From Oreohelix idahoensis (lineage: Eukaryota > Mollusca > Gastropoda > Stylommatophora > Oreohelicidae), in assembly GCA_024509875.1 (NCBI GenBank), contig JAMPIV010013769.1:54271-118270 (forward strand): 64,000 nt of DNA. The letters run 5' to 3'. This document shows, one piece after another, positions 36,706-48,529 of this stretch (positions are counted from its first letter, which is position 1; the number at the start of each line of letters is the position of its first letter). The translations under genes were made by a program, and so were the position numbers. A model generated the notes under the pieces. The model was not told where the DNA came from and ran no database searches. It was given only the letters and a program-made list of their open reading frames with translations.

Positions 36706-37818
36706 TTGTACCCCATTGTTACGTGTAAGGGTGTTAGATAAAGAAGGGGTTCTTCGGAGAGATCCCTCCTTTATAAAATATATCTGTGTGTAGTAAGTTA
36801 TGGCATGCACTAGTGCCGATAAGAGTTTGGCATTCAGTCCTCAAACACAATCCTAATCTTCATCATTAAAGATGCTGCAAAGGCCAGGTTGGACGTTAGG
36901 ACAGCACATTTTATTTACAGTTCAAAGCTCCAGTTAATTCATATAATATATGTAGATCATGGCATAACCTAGCCAGTCTTTAGCGTCGCTATTCAGTCTG
37001 CTAATAACACGATGTCCTCGACATTTGCATGCAGATTTTATTTAAAAGTCTCAACTCACGTGCATCATAATCAGCATTCCATTCTCACAAGATAATAATC
37101 TAGCATCGACCCAATGAGGTATGTGGGCGATCTAGAGGTCGAACACTTTAGGAATCTGTAGAAATAACACCATCTAGGAGCTCGACATATATGTGTCCGT
37201 CCACCTTGAAATACACACAGAAAAGGCCCCGAAGAATATTTCACTTCTGCTAAGCTTGGGCCGGTAGACTTCAACTATTCTTGCCCCAAAAGGCAATGAC
37301 GTACTTCCGGGTAACCCATGGATACAGTACATCAACAACATGGTCTCCACTCGAGCCCTATTTGATAACGACCGCTATGTTATGAGTTTTAATCATAACA
37401 TCTAACACCCCCCCCCCCCCCCACCCCACCCCCCCCCCAACCAAATAATGAAAACTTCATGTTCATTATTTACGTGTTGTGTGTTTAAAACATCACCAGA
37501 GTGAACAGATTGTAACATCAAATTTCAATGCTAGGATGAAATTGTATAGTACCCATGTTTGTGCCACAAAGTAGGCAATTTAACACACAAGGTGTGGAAA
37601 GTAGCAAAAAATGCCAACACCATTGTCTACAAATGACATAAAACAATTTAACAGCAAAGTGAGGTAACCATAGCAAAATCAGCCAACATGTAAAAATGAA
37701 ATGATTATATCAGTCCATGCATTCTCATCCTTCACACCGTCTGAAACACCTATTTGTCTCGTCAGGTAACGGTAGTCACTTAATGTCATCTCAATGTAAC
37801 ATTATAATGCAATGCATT
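36706..37818. other. Non-coding with a poly-C tract
   Basis: A C tract with a few A lies at about 37408-37438. No gene or long repeat recognised in the rest. Confidence 0.45.
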
Positions 37819-37829
37819 AATAATAATAT

Positions 37830-38138
37830 TCTTCTTCGTCTTCCTTGTTCGCCCTGAAAAGGACGGTGGTTGCGTTGTGTCTGTTTACGCCGTAGCTGTG
37901 ATATCTGCACCTTTCGGTCGACACATCCGACTTCAGCACAGCATTTTTTAGGGACCGGGTTTGCCTTCCCATTGCGATCCGCACTCGCTCAGCCAGACTG
38001 CACTGCTGCAGACTGTTTCCAGGACCACCACGTGGAGGTGGAGTACGGTCTTGATCAGCTCTGGTTCGCTGATCCTGATGCAAGCAGTCAAGCTATGGGT
38101 CGCTGACTGCATTCACTATTGCTGCATCTTGGGGTCCC
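37830..38138 (-). mobile_element. SINE S1, copy 2
   Basis: 309 bp, flanked by the 11-bp duplication AATAATAATAT (37819-37829 and 38139-38149). Very similar to copy 1, including GTTTCCAGGACCACCACGTG and the internal frame starting MGRQTRSLKNA. Ends in a GAA/GAC-type tail on the - strand. Confidence 0.87.
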
Positions 38139-38149
38139 AATAATAATAT

Positions 38150-38670
38150 AATAACAACAATAGATGACATGAGGCAGACAAATAACCAATAAGGTGTGTG
38201 ACTGTGACATTTTGTCACATGAATAAAGTTGAATGCAAACGATTACAGTTCAAGTGACCTTGACCTCTTATAAGCGAAAGCCTTTTATACACACGCAAGA
38301 GGCCTGCTGCGATTGGGTTGAATTTATTTAACTAGTGCTGCAACGGAACACAGCTCAAGTGCAATGAACTGTAATTAAAGTGAAGTTACAATGAAAATTT
38401 TGAACACGAGAAATAGCAGCATAAATGTCTGTGTAACCTGGTATGAAACTCGGGAAACTGCTTCGACTGACAAGGATTACTCCTAGTTGCAGTAAACTTT
38501 TAAAATAACTTTTCAGATGTTCTTGACAGATTTTAGATGAGATAAGACACTAATCATTTGTGTCTGGGTTGATATTTTACATGGTGGTCACAATTTGTGA
38601 GTGTTATTATAGTATTTTTAATGAATGAATAGTGCAGCACCCCCAATGACAACCCCCTGGAACCGCCACT
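38150..38670. other. Non-coding, no recognised element
   Basis: AT-rich sequence with no supportable gene between SINE S1 copy 2 and the third family A copy. Confidence 0.4.
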
Positions 38671-38671
38671 G

Positions 38672-40250
38672 TCTAGAAGCCTAGAGCGAGACTCCGACGC
38701 CTAGCTGAGCCACAATTGGATGAGGTCCAGTGCGGATTCCAAGCAAACCGAAGTACTCAAGACCTAATCTTCACACTCAGACAGCTGACTGAAAAGGCCC
38801 TTGAGTATAAGAGTGAGATCCATCTTTGTTTCATAGATCTGGAAAAGGCATTTGATAGGGTCCCCTGGAGCAAACTTTGGGACTGTTTGGCAAGGAAGAA
38901 CATTCCAGCACCTCTGATTCATGCTATACAGAGCTTCTACAAGTCTTGCAGAAATTATGTGAGGACAGCAAACCATAAGTCAGAAGAGTTCAGGACCACC
39001 ACTGTTGTAAGACAAGGTGATATCCTTGCGCCTTATCTTTTCATACTCCTTATGGACGATGTCATCAAGACATGTGGGGAGAGGACAAGAAAGTATTCAG
39101 TGGGGTACTGGAAGATGAGACGGGTCTATATTTCAGAGCTGGCATTTGCTGATGATGTTGCCCTGATTGCTAAATCAGAGATACATCTTCATTCCAACCT
39201 GCAAGTCTCGAAGGAAGAATTGGAGAAGAGTGGGATGGTCATCCGCAGCTCTAAAACAAAAACCATGGTGATATCACGAGAGGAAAGAAGTCATCAGAAT
39301 AAGCTGGGAGAACTGGTCCTGGAGCAGGTCAACCACTTTAAATACCTCAGAGCTGTCATAGACCAGAAAGGAGGCATCAAAGAAGAGTTGCTACCTGAAG
39401 AGCAGCAGCTGGGAGACTTTTTGAGGTCATTAATCGAGGATTCCTCAGCAAAAGAGAAGTTTGCAATAAGACGAAGATGGCTGTGTACTGCTTCACCTAT
39501 GTCCCAGTCTTGACATATGGATATCTTCTTCCTCGTTCGTCCTGAAAAGGACATTGTGTCGCCATTTACAGCGAAGCTGAGATATTTTCGCCTTTCGGCC
39601 CAACACATCCGACTTCGGCACGGCATTTTTTGGGACCGGGTTTGCCTTCCCTCTTCAATCCCTACTCTCTCGGCGAGATTACAGTGATGCAGCCTGTTTC
39701 CAGGACCACCGCTTGCAGGTGGAGTAGGGTCTTGGTCAGCTCCAGTTCGCTGACCCTGACACAAGCAGTCAAGCTGTGAGTCGCTGACTGCAGTCATCTC
39801 TTTTGCTGCATCTTTGGTCCCTGACGTATGGATGTGAGTCATGGGCAATGACTACAACCCACATAAGCCAGATCCAATCCTCAGAAATGAGGTAACTGAG
39901 GAAGGGGGTTGAAGAAACAATAAGAGACATGGTCCGCAACCAGACGATACGCCAAGGCCTAAAAACCCAACCCCTGAAGACCCAAATAGAACAGTCCCAA
40001 CTAAGATGGTTTGGCCATGTCTGCAGAATGGGAGAAGATCGGCTACCACGACAAGTATGGGAAACTAAGAGCCAGGGACCTAGATGTCCAGGATGACCCA
40101 GAGTCCGCTGGGACGACAACATTAGACAATCTTTGAAGGACCGAGGACTAGAATGGAACCAGGCCAGGAGGAAAACAGCCAATAGGATAGTCTGGCGCTC
40201 TCTCTTCCAAACCTCTACACCTCACGGTAGAAGGGGAACGACTAAGTAAT
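38672..40250 (+). mobile_element. Family A retrotransposon, copy 3, 5'-truncated
   Basis: Starts within the sequence encoding LRRLAEPQLDEVQ and lacks the endonuclease. Frame 38716-39513 covers the reverse transcriptase with FIDLEKAFDRVPW and LAFADDVALIA; the residue after VRQGDIL is Ala instead of Ser compared with copy 1. A frameshift near 39400 and then SINE S1 at 39523 break it. The C-terminal part resumes at 39834 (GCESWAMTTTH) and runs to the GRRGTTK end and a tail reading TAAGTAATTAAG at about 40240. Target duplication not found. Confidence 0.87.
39523..39821 (-). mobile_element. SINE S1, copy 3, inside family A copy 3
   Basis: 299 bp, flanked by TGACATATGGAT (39511-39522) and TGACGTATGGAT (39822-39833), a 12-bp duplication with one mismatch. 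It interrupts the codons for LTYGCES. More diverged than copies 1 and 2. Confidence 0.87.
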
Positions 40251-40267
40251 TAAGTATCAATCAATCA

Positions 40268-40968
40268 ATACCCTTTAGCTCCCTGAGGAACATAGGCCTT
40301 CAACAAACACATGCCAAGTCTTCCTGTCCTGTACCATCTGCTCAAGTTCTTTCCATGTTTTCCTCATCATTTTCACCTCTGTATCCATATATTTCCCAAT
40401 GCAATGAAAGCACCTCTTGCTTTTTGTATTCTTATTTTGATATCATTGTCTGTCCCTCCAACTTTGTCTATATTACTACCAAGATATGTGTTCGATTCTA
40501 CATCCTTTAGTGGTGTTTCTTCAAGTTCAATCTTGTTATCATTTCTTGCATTTATTCTCATAATATTTGTCTTTTCCCTATGAATTTTCAGGCCCACTTG
40601 TTGTGACCTCTCATCGAGAATTTTCATTTTCTCTTGCATCTAACTATGGTTATGGGACAGAAGAGCCAAGTCATCTGCAAAATCCAGATCATCAAGCTGT
40701 TTAGTCAGATTCCAATGGATTTCATTTCTGTTGTGTGATGTCGATGTTTTCATAACCCAATCTATTGCTAGTAAGAAAAGAAATGGAGACAAGAGGCATC
40801 CCTGTCTCCCGTTCTTATCCTAACGGTTCTGTAAGTTGTCCTTCATGAAGAACTCTGCATGTCATGTCTTCATGGGTCTTCCTTATTAAGTTAATAATCT
40901 TCATGGGAACTCAATGCCTCATCAGTTTCCAAAGTGATTCTCTGTCTACACTGCAAATGCCTTTTCAT
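40268..40968 (-). pseudogene. Family C retrotransposon fragment with deletion (C3)
   Basis: The 3' terminus (ATAGGCCTTCAACAAACACA) is followed at about 40392 by a jump to the region upstream of the C-terminal domain. Frame 40373-40639 encodes QQVGLKIHREKTNIMRI and SNTYLGSNIDKVGG. Beyond 40640 the reverse transcriptase continues on the - strand in broken frames (a region corresponding to DDLDFADDLALLSHN lies near 40650-40700). Confidence 0.7.
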
Positions 40969-40974
40969 ATAAAC

Positions 40975-41285
40975 ATCATCCAGTGTTAAGCACCAACAAG
41001 TGATAAAGAAGAATCTGAGAAAGAAGACTTTTACACCAGACTACAAAATGTCTTGGACAAAAAGAAAAGAAAGGACATCACAATTTTGATGGGGGACCTA
41101 AACACGAAAATAGGAACAGACAACACTAGCTTTGAAGAAATCATGGGAAAGCATGGATTAGATATGATGAACAAGATGGGGAACTATTAACAAACTTATG
41201 TGTTTAAAACCAACTAGCTATAGGAGGAAGCATATTTCCACAATAATGAAGTCAACTTGTGAGATGATTAAAGCTGAAAACTGCA
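40975..41285 (+). pseudogene. Family C-like endonuclease fragment (C4)
   Basis: Forward-strand translation gives APTSDKEESEKEDFYTRLQN, then ITILMGDLNTKIGTDN, then LLTNLCV and AIGGSIFP. GDLN is the endonuclease catalytic motif. Opposite orientation to C3, so the two meet head to head. Confidence 0.7.
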
Positions 41286-41487
41286 GTAAGAATTCTGGGA
41301 CACTATATTTGTTTATTGTCCATGTTTCAGGGTGATTGGCTTGCCTAGTCTATCCTCATGGCCAGAATCTGCTGCTCTCATGTGGGGGTCATTCAGGTCA
41401 ACACAGCCACCTCCGATCGATCATTATGTACCAGAGATTGACAACCAAGCCAAGGATTTATTAGAGGTATTGTGTGTGTGTGTGTCG

Positions 41488-41765
41488 ATTGAAGTGGTTT
41501 GACAAGATCATTAATGTGGAACTGATGACAAGGACTAGATACGCGCCAGTGGAAAAAAGAGATGACACTGGAGATGGATAGGACACACACTGAGGAACCT
41601 GTTGATAGCGTTACAAGGCAGTCCTTGTTCTGGAATCCACAGGGTAAGCGAGGTAGAGGAAGACCAAAGACACATGGAGAAGAGACCTGGAGACACAAGG
41701 GGATGGCACTGACAGGAAGACTTGGCATAAGTTTGTTGAAGACCTATGCTCTATGGGGATCTGAA
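41488..41765 (+). pseudogene. Family C 3' fragment (C5)
   Basis: Encodes INVELMTRTRYAPVEK, then PVDSVTRQSLFWNPQGKRGR and GRPKTHGEETW, matching the family C C-terminus. Preceded by a short TG run (41475-41485). Confidence 0.78.
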
Positions 41766-41807
41766 GTATGATGATTGTGTTGTCTCTGAGGAAACATTAG
41801 GACTATT

Positions 41808-42200
41808 CCACAACAGGTTGAGATACCATCTACGTCACAACAGGTTGAGATACCATCTACGTCACAACAGGTTGAGATACCATCTATGCCACAACAGGTT
41901 GAGATACCATCTATGCCACAACAGGTTGAGATACCATCTATGCCACAACAGGTTGAGATACCATCTACACCACAAACAGGTTGAGATACCATCTATGCCA
42001 CAACAGGTTGAGATACCATCTACGCCACAACAGGTTGAGATACCATCTACATCACAACAGGTTGAGATACCATCTACACCACAACAGGTTGAGATACCAT
42101 CTACACCACAACAGGTTGAGATACCATCTACGCCACAACAGATTGAGATACCATCTACGCCACAACAGATTGAGATACCATCTATTCAACAAGCTGAAGA
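41808..42200 (+). repeat. Minisatellite, 27-bp unit, about 14-15 copies
   Basis: Unit core CCACAACAGGTTGAGATACC then ATCTACG. Being a multiple of three, it keeps frames open (nine-residue repeats HNRLRYHLR or QQVEIPSTP). The HNRLRYHL frame runs without a break into the retrotransposon C-terminal domain that follows. Confidence 0.92.
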
Positions 42201-42405
42201 TAGGAACTACCGATCAGTGTAACTGTGGCACTGATAAAATGACTGCTGAACATCTGCTTCAAAGTTGCTCAACATACAAGGAGGAACAGAGAAAGCACAA
42301 ATGGCCGACACCATTACCATTCCTGGGAAAACTCTATGCAGATAGAAATAACCTTAAGCTGACTACTACTTTCTTTGAAAACATTCAAGCAGACGTCTGA
42401 GAGTG
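42170..42405 (+). pseudogene. Non-LTR retrotransposon C-terminal zinc-knuckle fragment
   Basis: Encodes YHLFNKLKIGTTDQCNCGTD then KMTAEHLLQSCSTY and EEQRKHKWPTPLPFLGKLY. The C-x-C...H-x4-C pattern with EHLLQSC and the following R...W..L-Y is the cysteine/histidine motif at the C-terminus of Jockey/CR1/I-type polyproteins, so this belongs to a group different from families A-C. Only the end of the element is present. Confidence 0.75.
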
Positions 42406-42689
42406 TACGAACAAGAAGAAGATGATGGACTACTGCTCTAGGCAGACTGTAACAGTCAACTAATATGAGGTTGTTCATGAGCTGGCAACCGTAACACGTA
42501 AAATACATTCCTTCACAAACCACCACTACAAGAGCACATGACGGCTTCCTACAAGGGTCCAGATCCAGTGGGTGGATCCATGCTCCATAAGGGGTAGAAA
42601 GAACAATTTCAGTATTTTCATCATTTAGATGATGTCAGAACTTAGAAATTCACTGTTTTCCCAGCCATTTCTTTATCATCATTTGGGGG

Positions 42690-43310
42690 ATGCCATAATA
42701 ATAATAGCCCCTTCAGTCATAACTATGGGAATGCGCCCCTGAGGTGACAGCCCTCAGCTGCTTTTTTTTCTTGGTGTTCCTTTTGATGTTCCCTCCTCTC
42801 TTCTACTTGTTGTGAGAGCTTCTTTTCGCCCAATCTGAGATGGCGCCACAGATATCATCGCCACTTGGTGCGATCGTCAGCTTCATCCTCCCAGGTTGCA
42901 GGATTTATGTCCAGTCCCCCTCATGTATCTCCTGCACACATCTTTGTCACTCAATTGTTCTTTTGCAATCTGCCAATTGTCCATAGAAGATATCTTTTGG
43001 GATGCGACCATCTTACCTGCGGCTGACATGGCCAAGCCAGCGTAGTCCGCGATGTCTAAATAGTGTATCCATGCTTTGAAAGCTAACATGTGACAACCCC
43101 TCGACATTTGTCACTTTGTCTTTTCATGAAATCCCCAGGATGTAGAGTAAACACCGTAGATAGAAGGTATGTCAGATGGAGGATTTCAGAACTTGACATA
43201 CTCACTGTTTTCCCAGCCAGCTGTTTATTATCATCACCACTTTCCTGTTTGCTCCCATCGAAGCATAGATCCACCTCCTACAGTTGGTCCTCGTACAAGA
43301 CACCTGCACC
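42690..43310 (-). pseudogene. RTE-like retrotransposon C-terminal fragment
   Basis: Reverse translation with stops gives LRWLGHVSRR, DGRIPKDIFYGQLAD, CRRYMRGTGHKSC (frame 42883-43107). LRWLGHV followed by DGRIPK and a Cys-containing basic segment is a familiar end of non-LTR polyproteins. The upstream frame 43083-43274 may belong to the same copy. Ends near an ATAATAAT tail (42698-42706). Confidence 0.65.
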
Positions 43311-43367
43311 AGGTATTCACGTGTTCCCATAGTTGTGGTTTCCTAAAGCACAATCTCATATAAGTTG

Positions 43368-43456
43368 CCTTGACCCACTTGCCTTGGCCTACTTGCTATG
43401 GCCTACTTGCCTTGACCCACTTGCTATGGCCTACTTGCCTTGACCCACTTGCTATT
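43368..43456 (+). repeat. Short tandem repeat, 15-17-bp units
   Basis: Alternating CTTGACCCACTTGC and TATGGCCTACTTGC blocks, about six in all. Confidence 0.85.
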
Positions 43457-43459
43457 GTG

Positions 43460-44265
43460 CCCACATCAGTTACTTGTGCGCAGGTCACGGCATCAATTTG
43501 AAGATATGTGGCCGTGTAGGTTATACGGCACTAGTAGATATATTGATTTTTATTTAGTCAGAGTTAATCTTTTCTATGTTGTTGTGGTTCAAGTGCTAAC
43601 TGGCCTTCCGCCAGAGATGGTAATACTTGACCTTTACTCAGTTTTCTTCTTCTTCCCAGGTAGGTTCTTCCCTTTGAGTTTGGTGATAAGCAAAACAGTT
43701 TCAGCACAACAACGTATATCCAAAAGAAATTACTGTAAATTTCCACAAACATCAATTCAGTAGAAAATTATATTAGAGTTTATTGATGTCATTAGACAAA
43801 CACTGTAAATTTCACAAAATGATGGTTGTTTATCCAAAATGAAAAATATGTAATCCAACTGAATAATATACACACTTGTCTACTCAAAAAAAAAACTTGT
43901 CTTGATATCCTCAAAGACGAAGTTCACCTAACGCTATCTGTAAAAATCCTCTAGTCTAAAATCGTGGTATCATTGGAATCATAAATCCTGAAATCTCTGC
44001 CTATCGCCCACATCTCTTCTATTTATACTATTTCGTCTTTTTTTTCCCCCGCCTTTTTCCACACGTCCCGTTCTTTTTTCCACACGGTACAATTTCTGCA
44101 CACGACTCTCTGTTTTCAACTTTTTTGCACACGACTTTCTGTTATTTCGACCTTTTTCACATGTGTGATCTTTTCCAACTTAACAATTGGATTTTTAAAA
44201 AAAACCAGATCACACAAACAGATACTTCTCTTTATGTTTGTGGCTCCTTGTTTCATAGAGAGTGT
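43460..44265. other. Non-coding, no recognised element
   Basis: AT-rich. Contains a short LTGLPPE-like frame at 43591-43614 discussed and rejected as a kinase exon. Confidence 0.4.
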
Positions 44266-44267
44266 AG

Positions 44268-44515
44268 AGGATGATGATGATAGGAGGTGGAAGGAGGAAG
44301 GTGGTGATGGTAATTATGATGGGAAGAGGGTGATGGTGATGATGATGATGGTGATAATGATGGTAGTGTAGGTAATGGTGGTGTAGGTGATTGTGATGAT
44401 GATGGTGGTGTTGGTGATGGTAGTGTAGGTAATGCTGGTGGTGGTGATGATGATGAGGATAGGAGGAACAGATGGTGGATGATGATAGGAGGAGGGTGAT
44501 GATAAGGAGGAACAG
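44268..44515 (+). repeat. GAT/GGT-rich microsatellite region
   Basis: Interrupted (GATGATGGT)n and GGTGATGATG blocks over about 250 bp. Confidence 0.88.
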
Positions 44516-44939
44516 TTATTGCTCTTTTTATAATAATATTGTGTTCCTATATTCTGTACGTCTATCTGGTCTCAACACCTGTTCCACAGTAATGGGTGAA
44601 TCGCATGCCTGTAAAGAATCAAATATTGCTATTCTCTGTTGTTCATACTTCTTACATTTTAGTAGGATATGTAAATTATTTCTTTATAGACTTTCTGAAC
44701 AGCCCCCGTAAATCAAAATCAGTTCTAAATTCTAGAACTTTCTCTTCACCAGAAACTGCTCCTATTCAACCCAGAGCAAAGAATTAATGCCAGAACTGCC
44801 CTACACCATTCCTATTTCTGTGACGACCTCGACAGCATACGTACATCTAGCTCCCTCTCCACATCAGAAACAGACTCCTCGGATGGCCGCTCAGACACAC
44901 CTGTCAGCCAGTAGGAACAGCAACCAGCAGTAGGTAACC

Positions 44940-45245
44940 CAGGAGATCTACTTTAGGAACACCAAGCTCATTACAAATTTACCTTGATAAAATCATGCGT
45001 GTTTTCAGGTTTCAGAGTTGATGTATTTGGAATAATTACAGACTACATGTAACTTTTACCTCTGCCAGACAATCTGCTGCCTGAAATTACATCAACAGAG
45101 TGGTGGAAAATTTAGACTAAATTTACATTTTACCGAATGTTAACTTCATTTCAAAGAAAAGATCACATTCCTGTCTTGTGCATTTTTCGATTAAAGTGAA
45201 TTTAGTTAACCTAACTTGTGAGTTTTCACTGGGAATGAGGGATTA
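44940..45245 (+). repeat. Dispersed repeat R2, contiguous copy
   Basis: Matches 26630-26800 and 27565-27700 in order, showing that those two segments were once adjacent. Confidence 0.5.
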
Positions 45246-45249
45246 GTTT

Positions 45250-45600
45250 GGTTTTTAAGGACCATCTTCATTGCACACGGACAACTCCATAAGTGCTCTA
45301 TTGTCTTCCCTTAGATCACACAAGGAGGATGTCAGCACAGTGCACAAACTCCACAGCACCAGCAAGGATCCCAGTGTGTGTATACAGGATTCACACATTC
45401 CATAAATATTTTTGTGGTGGGTAGGTTTCCTAATTTTTACATTTTGTTTGCCAGGGCAATGGACTGGTAGCATGCTCTTTTTGATGTCGAACTGCCGAGG
45501 GATTTTTAACATGAACAACTTGCACACAGGACCTCCTTTTTTGTCATGTCATCCTTATCCGAGAAGGCTAGTCATCCCCCAAGGTTTAACTTCACAGAAA
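45250..45600 (-). mobile_element. SINE S5, copy 1 (truncated)
   Basis: Shares with 59676-60194: CTTAGATCACACAAGGAGGA, GGATTTTTAAC.TG..CAACTT, TTATCCGAGAAGGCTA. The tRNA-like head seen in the other copy is missing or decayed here. Confidence 0.6.
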
Positions 45601-45689
45601 ATACCACTTTCTTATCTGATGTAGTTTAAGAGTGAAATAAATTTGAGTAAACTTGCTTTTAGGATTTCAGCTCCAATGCTAAAAATGTA

Positions 45690-46120
45690 CCTTTTATCCT
45701 AGGGAGTTCTTCAGTGTTATATAGAACCAATACTGATAGATGGGAGTGAGTCATGGACATTTAGTAAACAAGTAGGGAAATCACTAGAGGCCACAGAGAT
45801 GTGGTTTTACAGAAGAATGTTAAAAATACCAAGGACAGAGTAATGAAGATATCCTGAAAGAGACCAATACGAAAAGGAAACTTATTTCACAAGTTAGAAA
45901 GAAGTAATCCACTTTTTGTGGGCATGTTATGAGAAGAGGAAAGCTGGAATATATCATAACAACTGGTAAGATTAAAGGAAAAAGAGATAGGGGAAGACAA
46001 AGAGAGCAAATACTGGACAGTTTGACATCGTGGTCAACAACAGAATTGATCAGTTGTACTGGAGACAGGAAGTTGTGGAGAGACATGATCTCCTCTGCCA
46101 GTAGGTATGATACTTGAAGA
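45690..46120 (+). pseudogene. RTE-like retrotransposon 3' fragment
   Basis: Reads MGVSHGHLVN-like text, then GHVMRRGKLEYIITTGKIKG and KRDRGRQREQILDSLTSW, with the frame 45929-46117 ending RYDT. The GHVMRR and G-K-R-x-RGRQR features place it with the other non-LTR C-termini. No catalytic domain. Confidence 0.65.
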
Positions 46121-46179
46121 AGGGATACAGAATTTTCCTATCTTATAAATTCTTTTCTTTTTCTTCTATCATCATTAGG

Positions 46180-46256
46180 AGGTAAAGGATCCTGTTAACG
46201 TCCATTGAGGCATATTGGGAATATGGTGTTTGGCCCATATTTTCTTGACCATTGAC
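46180..46256 (-). mobile_element. SINE S4, truncated inverted copy
   Basis: Reverse complement of the 3' end of the copy at 46484-46740 (AAAGGATCCTGTT...AATATGG...CCCATATTTTCTTGACCA), making an inverted repeat of about 70 bp. Confidence 0.75.
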
Positions 46257-46483
46257 ACACTAAGGGTGTCGTGTGGCTAAAGTGAAAGTGTTGTCATCCC
46301 AGATATGTGGATGATAGCAGGAGTGTTGTCACATGTTTATGTAGATGAGATATCTTTCATAATGAATGTTATTTGATTACACGGCCAAGTTTCACATAGA
46401 ATTCTCTGCATTAACATCAGAGCCATCTGAAGGGGCTCTGTCTCCCTGAGCCAACTATTTATTTGGTGCCCCTTGGCCCTAGA

Positions 46484-46740
46484 GCAGTGGTTAGTGCACT
46501 GGCTTCTTAGCTCGGTGGTCCATAGTTCGATCCCCAGTTGAGGTGGGATTTTTTAGACTGCAAACAGCTTCGGGGTCGACCCAGCTTCATGAAGTGGGTA
46601 CCAGAACAACTCTGGGAAGGTTAAGGCGGCCGGCGTAATGCTGACCACATCATCCCTAGTGTGACGATGGTCAAGAAAATATGGGCCTAATACCATATTC
46701 CCAGTATGCCTCAATAGGTGTGCAACAGGATCCTTTACCT
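46484..46740 (+). mobile_element. tRNA-derived SINE S4
   Basis: Head reads AGAGCAGTGGTTAGTGCACT (A box) and GGTCCATAGTTCGATCCCC (B box), clear pol III internal promoter. The body ends GTCAAGAAAATATGGGCC and a CAACAGGATCCTTTACC end, shared with 46180-46256. Confidence 0.8.
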
Positions 46741-46744
46741 TGGC

Positions 46745-47885
46745 CCTACATATGTATTACCCTCAGCTCCCCGAGGAGCATAGGCCGTCAACAAACACAT
46801 GCCAAGTCCTCCTGTCATGTGCCATCATCTCAAGTTCTGTCCATGTTCTCCTCATCATTTTCACCTCTGTTTCCAGTTCTCTTCTCCATGTGCTTCTTGG
46901 TCTACCTCTGCCTCACTTGCCCTGGGGGTTCCAGAACAAGGACTGCCTTGTAATGCTATCAGTAGATTTCCTGAGTGTGTATTCTATCCATCTCCAATGT
47001 CTTCTTATCTCTTGTTGCACTGGCACTTGTCTGGTTCTTGTCATCAGTTCCACATTAGTAACACTTGTAAACCTGTTTGTTTATGGACTCTTTTATCTCT
47101 CAAGGATGATCTTGTTGAATACTTTTCCTGGTACTGAAAGTAACATTATTCCTCTATAATTTGTGCACTCTTGTAAGTTTCCCCTCTTAGGCAGCAGACA
47201 TCCTTCCTTCCATTCTGCTAATATCTCTTCCCTTTCCCAGACTTTACCAAGTTATTTTTTAAAAATCTCTGTAAAAGTATCAATATCTATTTTGATGGCC
47301 TTTGCTGGAATGCCATCTGGACCGCCTCTTTTCCATCTCGAAGCTTTATGGCTTTATTTATTTCTTCCTTCGTTGGTATTTCACAATTAATTTGTAGCTC
47401 TTCTTCTGCTGGCTGGATGTCTGGGGGATTTTGTGGAGCTGGTCTATTGAGAAGGTCACCAAAATATTCTGTCCACCTCTTCATTTACTCTTGTATATTG
47501 CTGAGCAGTTTTCCATTCTTGTCTTTTATGAGGCAACTTGTTTGATTGTATTTCTCTGTTAGCTTCTTTGTGCTGCTATACAGTTCTCTCATATTTCCTT
47601 TGGCTGCAGCATCCTCTGCCTCTCTTGCTAATTCTTCAATATACTTCCTCTTGTCTCTTTTGATGTTTCTTTTTTGATGAACACTTCCTAAGCCTTGGCT
47701 TTTGAACGTTTGATTTTGCTTCTGTTTAATTCTGCTTAGTATTTCTTCACATGTCTCATTCCATACAGTTTTGACCTGCTGCCAATAGTCTTCTGTATTC
47801 TCTACATCTTCCAGCTGCTGGAGCACTTGGAATTTGTTGGATATTGTGACCGCAAATTTGTCTCTTGTTTCTTGATTTCTTAGAT
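46745..47885 (-). mobile_element. Family C retrotransposon copy with internal deletion (C6)
   Basis: Frame 47485-47826 encodes the linker (CLIKDKNGKLLSN, EELAREAEDAAAKGNMRELY) and frame 47287-47484 the start of the reverse transcriptase (MKRWTEYFGDLLNRPAP, TKEEINKAIK). After about 47110-47160 it jumps to the 3' coding end (46750-47060). The catalytic FADD region is absent. Includes one unexpanded copy of the 62-bp segment (47005-47060). Confidence 0.8.
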
Positions 47886-47919
47886 GTCCTACATTAAACT
47901 GTTGTCTTTAACTATGTCA

Positions 47920-48520
47920 TCATCATAACCCTCCACTCCCAAAGGAGCATAGGCCTTCAACAAACACATGCCAAGTCCTCCTGTCACGTGCCATCATCCC
48001 AAGTTCCCCCCACGCTCTCCTCATCACCTTCACCTCTGCCTCCAGCTCTCCCCTCCATGTGCCTCTCGGTCCACCTCCGCCTCTCTTGCCCTGGGGGTTC
48101 CAGAACAAGGACTGCCTTGTAATGCTATCAACAGGTTTCCTCAGTGTGTGTCCTATCCATCGCCATCGTCTTCTCATCTCTTGTTCCACTGGCACTTGTC
48201 TAGTTCTTGTCATCAGTTCCACGTTGGTAACCTTGTCATACCATTTTAATCCCTCTACTCTACGCAAGCACCCATTTATGAAAGTCTGTAGCTCTTTGGC
48301 CGCTGTCTCTGTAGTTCTCCATGTCCCAGAGCCACACAACAGGACCGACTTCACACCCGAGGTAAAGACTCCTATTTTCGTGTTGGATCCGATTTCTCCT
48401 GATCTCCATACACTTCCCAATGCAATGAAAGCCCCTCCTGCCCCTTGTATTCCCACTTTGATATCGTTGTCTGTCCCTCCAACTTTGTCTACACCACTGC
48501 CAAGATAATGTGCACGATTC
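47920..48520 (-). mobile_element. Family C retrotransposon 3' copy (C7)
   Basis: Frame 47923-48456 (177 codons) is the best family C C-terminus: IQGAGGAFIALGSVWRSGEI, CGSGTWRTTE, LKWYDKVTNVELMTRTRQVP, RRRWRWIGHTLRKP, SLFWNPQGKR. It carries a single, unexpanded version of the 62-bp segment and so is the reference for the satellite at 32 kb. Ends on the 3' side with a short ATG-type repeat (47913-47920). Confidence 0.83.
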
Positions 48521-48529
48521 TACATCTTG

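Noticed and set aside
43560..43640. Possible next CDK4/6 exon (LTGLPPEM resembling the IGLP(P/G)E segment)
   Set aside because: The preceding kinase exon ends in phase 2, and no AG acceptor gives the frame needed to read this segment; the following residues (VILDLYSVFF) do not match the expected DWP region.
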